Position numbers and translations under genes: made by a program. Shown here one piece after another: positions 25,283-35,063 of a stretch of DNA of 64,000 nucleotides. Below the pieces are notes generated by a model. The model was given only the letters and a program-made list of their open reading frames with translations. It was not told where the DNA came from and searched no databases. Each line of letters starts with the position of its first letter. Position 1 is the stretch's first letter. This stretch comes from Cyprinodon diabolis (taxonomy: Eukaryota > Chordata > Actinopteri > Cyprinodontiformes > Cyprinodontidae), in assembly GCA_030533445.1 (NCBI GenBank), contig CM060065.1:3267841-3331840 (forward strand), in the 5' to 3' direction.

Positions 25283-25880
25283 TAGAAGAAAAACACCTGC
25301 CAGCCGCCGCGGTGAACCCGGAGGCTGCTCGGCCCAGAGGCTGCTGTTGAAGGATTTCTACTGTCAGCGCACCGCTGGTATGTGGGGGTCTGAGCGCCTC
25401 AGACATAAATAGTATAGGCAGGATAATAATCTGGATGAACTGACTGCAATTATTAAGTTTTCAGGTGGACTTTCTCACTTTAAAACATATTAAAACTACT
25501 TGATTCCCACTGATCACAGCAAATATAGCTGCAAGATTTAGATTATTTAGATGAAAAAACACCTGCCAGCCGCCGCGGTGAACCCGGAGGCTGCTCGGCC
25601 CAGAGGCTGCTGTTGAAGGATTTCTACTGTCAGCGCACCGCTGGTATGTGGGGGTCTGAGCGCCTCAGACATAAATAGTATAGGCAGGATAATAATCTGG
25701 ATGAACTGACTGCAATTATTAAGTTTTCAGGTGGACTTTCTCACTTTAAAACATATTAAAACTACTTGATTCCCACTGATCACAGCAAATATAGCTGCAA
25801 GATTTAGATTATTTAGATGAAAAAACACCTGCCAGCCGCCGCGGTGAACCCGGAGGCGACGCGGCCCAGAGGCTGCTGTT
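25283..25880. repeat. 266-bp tandem duplication inside the pogo element
   Basis: Copies start at about 25286, 25552 and 25818; the word 'acctgccagccgccgcggtg' occurs at 25295, 25561 and 25827, exactly 266 bases apart. The first two copies are almost identical, and the third is cut after ~60 bases. The whole block is bounded by a ~58-base direct repeat ('gagcaaaactgagtatgatt' at 25080 and 25912). Confidence 0.9.
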
Positions 25881-25962
25881 GAATTAAGTTTTCAGGTAGA
25901 AAAATAGAGCGGGAGCAAAACTGAGTATGATTGTGCTTTATTCATGTATTTATTACAAAGTA

Positions 25963-26596
25963 TTAATCAAAGTCATCATCCTCTGTTTCTGAATTAAACA
26001 GCTGCGCTAAATCAGACATGCCAGTTTCTCCTTCTTCGCTGTCAGAGTCACTTTCCGTGCCGTGCGGCTCCTCGGAAATAATGCCGGCTTTTGCGAAAGC
26101 TGGAACAACAGAGCCAGGAGTCACGTTAGCCCAAGCATCAACAATCCATCCGCAAACGGTGGCGTAACTTGCCCGGCGCTGCCTTCTACTTTTCGTGAAA
26201 CTGTGGTCTCCGTCTGTCATCCATCGCTCGCAGCCTTACTTTGAACGGCCGGTTCACACCGATGTCGAGCGGTTGAAGTTCCTTTGTCAGACCTCCCAGA
26301 ATAACAGCGAGCACATCGTTTATTTGTTTCACCAAGTTTTTCACATCGGCTGTGAGATGGGCACGCATGGAGTCACAGATTAACAGCGATGGTGATAAAT
26401 GGAAAAAACCACCTGGTCTCCTCACATACACCTGCCTCAGCCACTCTTTCATCATCTCCTCATCCATCCAGCCCTTTTCATTTGCCTTAATATCATATGT
26501 CATCAGAGCGATGTGTCGTCTCACAGCCAGCTCCCAGATCAGCTTCTCTGATTGGTTGATGCGGCGCGTCCAGCAGCGAAACTTCAATTTTTCCAT
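25963..26596 (-). pseudogene. pogo transposase C-terminal region, broken
   Basis: The 26186-26596 frame has 'MMKEWLRQVYVRRPGGFF' and 'SLLICDSMRAHLT', where the Asp is a DDE catalytic position. It continues with 'LGGLTKELQPLDIGVNRPFK', the third acidic-residue region (Q-P-L-D) of DDE_1 transposases. The 25963-26220 frame follows with the acidic tail 'ESDSDSEEGET'. The two frames overlap out of register, so there is a frameshift. The N-terminal DNA-binding part and first catalytic Asp are missing. Confidence 0.8.
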
Positions 26597-27333
26597 CTCG
26601 AGCAGCAGCAGCGCGTCAGATGCTTAAACGCTCCCGACGCGCTGCGCCTGCTGCTCAAAACGCGCTGTGGGAGCTTTTGCTGCGCCTATACGCGCGTCAA
26701 CCATTGACTTTGCATGTAAACTCGCTGCTTCTGCTGCGCCTGCTGCGTCCGGTTCACACCGATGTCGAGCGGTTTAATAACAGCGAGCACAGCATTCATT
26801 CGTTTCGCCATGTTTTTCACATCAGCTGTGAGATGGGCACATGGAGTCACAGATTAACAGCAATAGTGATGAGTGGAAGAAACCACCTGGTCTCCTTACA
26901 TTCACCTCCCTCAGCCACTCTTTCATCATCTCCTCAATGAGGTGGCCTCAAAAGTCGCAGTTACAACACACATAGGGCGCACCGCACATTTTGAGGGGAA
27001 AAAAAGACGTTTATGTGCGCCTTATAGTCGTGAAAATACGGTAAGTATTATGTCTTTAGTACAGGGGCCATAACAGGGGCCAGGACATGATCTACAGGGG
27101 AACTGGCCCCCATTGGCCCCTGTCTAGAACCGGCCATGGTGAGGAATGATGACATTGTGGTGAGGTGCACTGTATGCTGAAGCATGAAAAACAGAAAGCA
27201 CAACCGATGTTCAAGGCTACAAGATTGAAAGTATTGAAAATAAAAGACCAATACTGTTCTGTTTAGTGTTTAAGGAATTACTGTTAATAAACAGTTGATG
27301 AAAAGTTGCGGGTCTGTTGTCCCTGGAGTCTGT

Positions 27334-27380
27334 GTGGGGTTGGGGTGGGGGGGGGGGGGTGGGGGGGGGGGGGGGGGGGT
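27334..27380 (+). repeat. Poly-G run
   Basis: An almost pure run of about 45 guanines on the plus strand, broken only by a few T. It could fold as a G-quadruplex and is a likely place for assembly or polymerase slippage. Frames across it on the minus strand are proline repeats and not genes. Confidence 0.95.
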
Positions 27381-27482
27381 ATGACAAGCATCTCCCTGAA
27401 ATGAGTTTTTGGAACTTGGGACGTCTGACGTTGAATATGATCTCCTGCTGTAACGGGTGCATTCATTCAGTCTAAAGCAGAG

Positions 27483-27767
27483 CAAAGATGAAACCATGTC
27501 TGCTGCAAAGATCTCCAGCTTGTGTTGCTGCTCTGCAGGGTGGGAGACGTGTCCCCCCCAGAAAAGACGCGCCCTGGCTGTACCTCTGGATGTGAGAACA
27601 GATGGATTGGATCATATTCCGATGTGGGGAATCCGACAGAGATGCAAGCACTGCAGAGTCAGCCACTTCTCTCATGTGTTCTGCTTGAAATGCAGAGTGA
27701 ACCTTTGCCTGAACAACAACAGGAACTGCTTCTGGGCCTTCCATGAGAAGGGCTCCAATGGCTGAAA
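27483..27767 (+). pseudogene. piggyBac transposase C-terminal cysteine-rich domain fragment
   Basis: The frame reads 'VPLDVRTDGLDHIPMW', then 'RQRCKHC', 'SHVFCLKCRVNLCLNNNRNC' and 'FWAFHEK'. This is the zinc-binding C-terminal domain of piggyBac-type (PGBD) transposases, which show D-G-x-D-H, paired C-x2-C motifs and a final N-C-F-x-x-F-H. The rest of the transposase, including the DDD core, is not visible upstream. It is a stranded 3' fragment of about 95 residues ending in a stop. Confidence 0.75.
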
Positions 27768-27984
27768 CGCCACCAGTCGGAAACACTAATATGAGATTGT
27801 TACCATCACACGTTATGTACTAAATATGGAAGTTGAAATCCTAAGTGAAAAAATCTTTTGTACATTTTTTATTTATACTATCGTTTAAAACTAAAGTAGC
27901 GATGCTGAAAATCGTAGCTCAGCCCCCTTTTTTTCATTTTTTTTTCAGTTTTTGCAGCACTAGTGGCTTGTTCTTTGATAGCAG

Positions 27985-28100
27985 CCTGGAACGGGGTAAG
28001 AGAGAGGGGCAGCAAAGGATCACAGGTCGGACTCGAACTCGGGTCTAAGGCCTCTATAGATGGACGGTGCGCACTAACCACTGCTCGACTGAAGCATGCA
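27985..28100 (-). repeat. tRNA-like SINE head fragment
   Basis: Minus-strand reading gives an A-box-like TGGTTAGTGCGCACC and, about 35 bases on, a B box GAGTTCGAGTCC. Then 'gacctgtgatcctttgctgc' follows, as in a widespread fish tRNA-derived repeat. No poly-A or target duplication was seen. Confidence 0.5.
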
Positions 28101-28599
28101 GTTCAGCCATGGATTAACCAGTCAGGCTGCAGTAGGTTCCCCTGGAAGCCGAACAATCCTCACCGAGAGGCTCTGCTTCAGCTTACTCAGTCCTCCCTGA
28201 CTTAGACTTTATTAGACTTAGACCAACTTTACTCTCATTTTGTGCACACAGGGTGTGATTTAAAGCTATTACAGAATGTAGTGCAACTTATGGCATGGAT
28301 AACATAACATGAGGTGATTTTCAACATAATTGCAGACATGACAGGAAACCTCCAAAGGGCTCACAGCAAGAATATAGTGACAATTCACACATTTTGTTTA
28401 TCTTATAGTTTGGTGGACTACTGGCGACGCAATGTCATTGACATGGATCAGGTCAGCAGATATTCACCTTTGCTTTAGGGTAGATTATTGGCTTTTGTCA
28501 AATATTATAAATCTTACAGCAGAATGTGATATTCCATCCTCTCCTCTCACAGATTATTGTCTCATTGGCTTCTTTCAATAAAAAAAGATAATAAAAAAA
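28101..28599. other. Intergenic, no gene seen
   Basis: No recognised coding sequence or repeat boundary. The DNA changes into L1 relic sequence at about 28600. Confidence 0.5.
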
Positions 28600-31326
28600 A
28601 TTCAAACAGAAATGGGAAATTTAAAAATACTTTGATTTTGTAACCAGATTGGAACAATATGTTATGAAACTAAACACATGGATTTGTGGTGTATTGGTAA
28701 ATGGGAGTGTTTTAAATAGCAGGTTAAGCAGCAGGCTATTGAAACTGGAAAGAAAATAGCAGACAACCGTAAATTTAAACAAAAGGAAAAAATACGTTTT
28801 TGAAAAGATAAGTTTATTAGGTGGAAAACATAGCATAAGTGTAGAATAAGCAGAATCCCAGAGCCAATTAGAAAATATATTATTAGAGAAGGCAAGAGGT
28901 GCCTTTTTATGATCAAAAGCCAAATGAAGCGGGGGGGGGGGTCTCTGATTTTGATATTCTTGAAAAACGGAGACAGACCTAAAATTATTTAACAAAACTA
29001 TACCAAAATGGAAATATCATTCAAGACAAAAATCACATATCAGAGGCTGTATGTCACTTATAAAGCAATCTATATAAGGAAAAAATTGTAATGCCTTTGT
29101 GAAAAGTGTAAATAATAATGTAATGGAGAAAGATAACATAACCTGAACGAAATTGAAACTTGAAATTGACGAAATGTATAATTTAACGTGTATCTTGATT
29201 GAAATAAAAGAGGCCAATTATCCCCTACAATGAAAACTGGTCTGATAACCTTGTTGCCCAAACCCAATAAAGACTTATTACTATTAAATGGAGACCTATA
29301 ACTCCGTAATGATTATAAACTGCTAGCCTCGGTTTATGCTATCAGAGTAAAATATATTCTGAACAAGTTAATAGATTAATTTCAATCCGTCTTTATAAAA
29401 GGTAGACACTTCTATAACAATGTCAGACTAATTATCAGTATGTTAGATTACCTGAAACTTAACACAGAAAGCCTAAATTGTTTTTGGATTTTTTTCAAGC
29501 CGTTCGATTCAGTCGAACATCATTTTTTACTGAAATCACTAAATTTTGGGGGATTTGGCAACAACTTCTGTAAGGTGATCAGAATGCTTTATAACTAAAT
29601 GTATTCACTTCAATCAGGCATAACTCTAAGAATCAATGTGTCTTGTGAAATAAGACTAGGGTGCCCAATTTCACCATAATTATTGATTCATTATACTCAG
29701 CTTTTGGCCTATTTTGTTGGAAATAATAAAGACCTCGAAGGGATAAAAATTTGAAAATAAGCCAATTTGATGACACAGTCATATTTCTTAAGGACAAATC
29801 AATTGTTCAGAAGGCTTGAAATATGATCTCTATTTTTCCCAGTGCATCAGGCCTTCATCTAAAAAAATGGGAAATACTACTTTTGTATAATTGCACTTAG
29901 ACCAACTTGCCGATGATTCCAGCTAAGAAAGATATTAAATACCTGGGCATTAATCTATTTGAAAATTTAGAAATAAGAGAATCCAAAAATATCAAAGAGA
30001 GATTTAGAGAAAAAGAAGAAACCTGAATCAATGGCCTTAACTATTATGGGATTCAGAAGAGATTTATTAATTAATTTACCCAAGTTACTCTCTGTGTATT
30101 AGTCTACAAAACATAAGGAAAGCAAATACTATAATCTACCTATTCATCTGGCACAATAAAACATACAGCATAAAAAAGGACTATAATAAAGGAGGGCTAA
30201 AAACAATTGTTTTTGAATCTGTGGTTGGAGTTTGTAAGAGTTAATTGGGTAAAATCCTTTTTAGATGAGCCTGATTCTTTATGGTTTCATATCACAAAAA
30301 AAATATTTTTGATAAAGCCAGAGGCTTGGAGTTTCTTTTGAAATGTGATTATGAGATATCCAAATAGCCAGTAAAACTGTCTGAATATCATAAACATATT
30401 ACTGGAAGATGGCATTTCTTCATAATTTTGCACCACATGGCTCCACCATATGGAACAACCAAGTGATGAGTAGAAAAACTCTTTAGAAAGACATCTTTTT
30501 TATATCACAAATATATTAGATGATCAAGGTCATTTTCTTAATTTGATGGTTTGTAAAACAAAAAATAATTATACAGTGTTCAATAATGGATTATAAGGTT
30601 TGTAAAACAAGACCATTTGATACAATACTAAATATGATACAAAACATTTTACATTATTCGAAGAGTCAAATAAATTTGCCTTAAATGCAACTAATCCAAA
30701 TTCACCTCAATTGCAAAAAAAAGTAAAAATACATTGGCAAAATAGTGAAATTTATTTTATGATTTTGACCAAAATGTAAAAATAGCGGAACTATGATGAC
30801 AAAATAACAAATAAATACATCAGATTCATGAAATGACCAATACAATAAAATAAAAATGCAATTTAAAATTATAAAAGGTTTTTATCCAGCTGCAGCAATG
30901 CTTAAAAAGAGATTTGGTTTTGAGTAGGAGCCATGTGTGTTCTGTTCACAGGAAGATGAAAAAATTGAACATTTGTTCTTCTCTTGTCCTGTAATAATGT
31001 TCTGGCAAAAGGTCATAAATTGGCTCAATAATAATGGAGATAAGTACACAAGGTCAGAAGAAATTCCATTTGGTAACGACAATCTCCGAAGGATTTTTTC
31101 TTTTACCTTTACAAGAGATAACAATTATGGGTAAATGTTTCACATTTATAAAAGTAAATGTAAAACCAAAAGTCTACCCCTGATGCTGTTAGAAATGATT
31201 TGAGGGAATACTTTGCTTCATTGAACCTCCTGAAAGAATCAAGTGACAAAGTGTACGCTGTATGTGAAGTGCAATAATCTACTGTATAGTCCGTCGTTAG
31301 CCCTCTACTGTGCAGATATTTTAATA
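28600..31326 (+). mobile_element. L1 (Tx1/Swimmer-like) LINE relic, heavily decayed
   Basis: Pieces of ORF2 can be read through many stops. At about 28866-28930 there is 'LEKARGAFL' (endonuclease-RT linker). At 29330-29600 are 'FIKGRHFYNNVRLIISMLDY' and 'FKPFDSVEHHFLLKSLNFGG' (RT blocks). At 30937-31030 the C-terminal motif 'CSQEDEKIEHLFFSCPVIMF' appears. No frame is longer than ~65 residues, so it is old. The Gypsy element at 31332-46739 was inserted at its 3' end, and the last part of the LINE probably continues after 46744. Confidence 0.75.
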
Positions 31327-32389
31327 ATAATTGTAAGCAGGCAGCCTCTTGGCTGGATTTCCGGTGAGAAAATGAAATTGTCAGGCAAAATGAAGGGGAA
31401 GTATCAGCAGGTTTATTCAGCTGCACAGCATTCAGCCTCCATCAAACACACAATCTCTTGTCTTAAATAGACAGCTGATGGACTGAACCATTTCCATCTT
31501 CACTTCCATGTACAAAACACACACTTAAGTCAAATATACACACACACATTTATGGTTATTTTTATGAAAATTATCTGATTTAAACTTATACCCAAACACC
31601 ATAGAAATCCCACCAACTATGTGCACAACTCCCCCTATATTTTCCATGGTCTCTCCCAGAACCTCTTGGATCCTCTCCGGAAGCATTTGTCCAAACACCC
31701 TGGAGAGAACACAGAAAAGACAGGCAGGTCACTTTCCTAGCATCACAACACTTCTTTTGCACTCACTTCCAACAGACTTTGCTCTAACTTTGCTAAAGTT
31801 TGTAAACAGTAACCCTTGCTTGCTCTAAACATCAATTCTCTTTTCCACAGACAACCACCCCAATTGTTAATGGAGAGCAGCTGTGCCAACCATAGGCGGA
31901 GTTTCACTTTTGCATCAGGGGGGGCAAAAATATATATATACTTATATTAATTTTCAACACCAGTTGTTACATTACTTCATACAGTTCAGCAAAGTTGCTA
32001 TTGTTTATTTAAAAAAGTCTGACCTAGTGCAGAAGTAACCGTCTTTTTTTGCATCCTGCGTAAATGTCCACAACCATCTAAGGTGACGCCTGGCAGTGGC
32101 GTTGTGCTCGATGTGAAGCACAGAAAGTGATGAAAACCGTGCAGCTCCTGTTGTAAAGCGTAGCCAGTTGCGAATCCTTCTCATTGCAGAGAAACTCCTC
32201 TTGGAAGTGGCAGATCCAACGGGTAGAGTCAGTGCCAACTGCAGCAGCTTGTATAGAGGGATTATTTGTTTATCAACACGGCGGATGCGCGCGCATCTTG
32301 ACTGCAAAAAGTGCCGGGTCCTTTAAAGCGTCTGGTCGAATGTTGTGATTATACACGGTTATTTAGCAGTTGCGATGTGCTAGCTAGCG

Positions 32390-34561
32390 ATGTTGTCAGC
32401 GTACTACAACAGTTTATCACATAGTGATAAAATAAGTTATGCTGCTAAATTAACACTAGTTATTGGAATACGTCTGAATGACCCATACGCGTTACATGCG
32501 GGTGAGTGGATAAATGACGAGAAAACATGGCCCAAAATTCAGTGGCCGGACATTCATTCCTACCTGATCGAGACACCAAGTGTTTATTCCCGGGAGAGCC
32601 TGAAGTCCTACAAGACACTGGATGCCTACTGCTATGTAACAGACAACCATGTTCAGGACATACTATTTCACGATTACAACATAGAAAACTTCGTGGCCCT
32701 GAAGACTGAAGTGCTGCCAAGTCAAAGACAAGGGAAGAGGACCGAAATGTATAAAGTCTGGGTGGTTGTGAACAAGAAAAATAACTGCATCCTGACCGCA
32801 AACTGCACCTGTATGGCTGGGTATGTCAATGAATAATACAACAAAAGTATTATTATTATTATTATTGTTATTATTATAAGTTGCTTTCCACTGCTATGTA
32901 ACCTCATATTGTTATAAACATGTCACAGCTAATTTGCTGCAGTTATTGAGCATTGCACATATGTAGTTTTATCACCAAACAAATTAGGCTATATATATAT
33001 TTTTTTTTTTCTCAGCCTTGGGTCATGCTGCAGTCATGCTGCTGCACTGATGCTCAAAGTCGAACTATGGGTCAGGTTTGGAAAGACGGAGCAGGCTTGT
33101 ACTTCAGGGACAAACCAATGGCTTCTCACATCCAGAAGAGAAGTGAAGGCAGCCAGATTGAGTGAAATTTGAGTCAGACGGCCAAAGTGGACAGCTACTG
33201 GCTTACTGCAGCAAGCCAGAAGAAACCATGGAAAGGTCAATGTCAAAGGTATGATTTATTTTACATCATATTTAACTGTTCATAAGCATATTTAAAAGTT
33301 GATAACTGCTGCTATCACCTGGAGCAAGGTTTTGTCACAGGCTTCAAATACTGTTCCACTAGACACTGGATGTTACAGTGAAAACAACTTTACTCTGTTT
33401 ACAATAGGTCATAGTGTTATTATGTTATATGACAATGCAATGTTGTGTCCTACACAATTTGTTTGCATGCTCCATCTAACATCTGCTTTTTTCTGTATTT
33501 AGAGGTGACAGATGAACACATTAAGAAGCTGAAAGCACTGGCACCCAAAGCAGCTGTGCTCACTAGCTTGGACTGCAGTGACACAGACACTGCATCAGAA
33601 TTTGAGAACGAAGACCTACTGGAACCTCTGGCAGCTCTTTATGATGAGAATTTGAGAGGTGTTTCCTCAAATGAATTAAGAGAAAAAAGTGATGAGACGT
33701 TTTTCAGACTGAAAAAGACAATGACACAGGACAAGTGTGTGAACCTTGAATCCATTACCAAAAATCAGGCTCAGTCACAGGCTTGGCAAACACACAGAAT
33801 AGGACGTATAACTAGCACCACCCTACATTGTGTATGTACTGTTAGAACTGAGACAGCTAAAACAAATTTAGTCAAACAGATAATGCACTATGACAACAAA
33901 GATCTATCTGGTATAAATGCAATAAAATGGGGAAGAGACAATGAGCCTACTGCCAGAAAATCCTACACAAAAGCAACGAAAGCACATCATCAAAACTTTA
34001 ATGTGGCACTTTGTGGTCTTGTTGTACATCCAGAACATCCACATCTCGGGGCATCACCAGATGGAGTGGCAAACTGTAGCTGTTGTGGTAGAGGAACTGT
34101 AGAGATAAAATGCCCCTACAAATACAAGAACGGTCTTCAAGGAAGCCATGAGGACCCTGACTTTTGTCTTGACAAATCATTCCATCTCAAGACAAACCAT
34201 GAATACTACCATCAAGTTCAACTTCACATGTTTGTATGTGTTGTCCAGTACTGTGACTTTGTGATTTGGACACAGCGGGAACTACTCAATTACTCGTGTT
34301 GCCAAGGATGAAGAAATGCTGCACACAGTCCTTCCTATTGCTGGACAGTTCTTCAGACAAAGTATTCTGCCTGAGCTGTTAACACGCAGCATGGACCCAA
34401 AACAGCAAGCACCTACAGTCTGCTCGAAATGTAAACGGCCAGAATTTGGTAACATGACCACCTGTGCAAAGTGCAATAGGCATTTCCACTACGAATGTGC
34501 AAAAGTAAAAAGAAAGGCTAAAGAATGGTATTGTGATCAGTGCAAAAAAGAGAAAAACTAG
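32390..34561 (+). pseudogene. SWIM finger-YqaJ nuclease-PHD protein of the ISL2EU-like element, two lesions
   Basis: Exon 1 is 32390-32820, exon 2 33016-33248 and exon 3 33503-34561, all with GT-AG borders and compatible phases. Exons 1 and 2 together form a SWIM zinc finger (C-T-C-M-A-G at the end of exon 1, then C-S-H). Exon 3 encodes a YqaJ-type PD-(D/E)xK nuclease: 'HLGASPDGV' (about 34036-34065), 'VEIKCPY' (about 34097) and 'YYHQVQLHMFV'. A C4HC3 PHD finger closes the protein (about 34420-34540). An in-frame TGA is at 33170-33172 in exon 2. One extra G in the GGG at 34277-34279 shifts the frame before the PHD part. YqaJ/lambda-exonuclease proteins resect DNA, so a role in transposition or repair is possible but inferred. 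AATAAA lies at 34696. Confidence 0.85.
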
Positions 34562-35063
34562 AAAAAATGCACTCTGAAACATAGAGTTGTAACTGTACCT
34601 GTGCTTACCATTCAAAGTATTCTCAGGTTCTCAGTGTGCATCTTATGACAAGATTGTTTAATATTGTTATGTTTATTATTGGTTACATGCACAAGAATAA
34701 ATACACCTTACTCTTTCCTTGACTCTTGAATACTGATTGAATTGTTTTCTTTTCTTTTCAATGGCAAAACACAAAGCAAAATATCTGCATATTTCATTTA
34801 AGATTTTCAAATATATCATACAACAGAGGAATGAGGAAAAATCTCAATATTCAAAAGCAAACTGGATACAACACACATTTTGAACTAAAACTGCTGCAAA
34901 ATGTTTTAAGCCACAGCTTTTGAATGTTCAATGAGCTTATGCAGTGAAAAAACTTAGGCAGTCATTTAAAAAAAAAATATTCAATGACATTTAAACCTCA
35001 AATCATAGATGCTAACAACATTAAGGCCTTAATTTTGGCACAACTCAATTAAGGGCTTTTAAT

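Larger units (their letters stand above)
24897..27041 (-). mobile_element. pogo/Tigger-like DNA transposon, broken
   Basis: The ends are inverted: CCGTATTTTCACGACCATAA at 24897 and, from the other strand, CCGTATTTTCACGACTATAA ending at 27041, each followed by GGCGCAC. The right flank is TA and the left is GA, so a TA target duplication is plausible with one change. A minus-strand transposase remnant lies at 25963-26596. Two internal duplications have expanded the element: a 266-bp tandem repeat, and a ~200-bp repeat (26247-26455 and 26748-26935). Confidence 0.8.

Noticed and set aside
27217..27497. Proline-rich frames on the minus strand
   Set aside because: They are translations of the poly-G run at 27334-27380.
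31332..31882. Interpretation of the 31.3-kb and 42.4-kb similar segments as a simple segmental duplication
   Set aside because: They have TG...CA ends, flank RT fragments and show a 5-bp target duplication, so they are LTRs.
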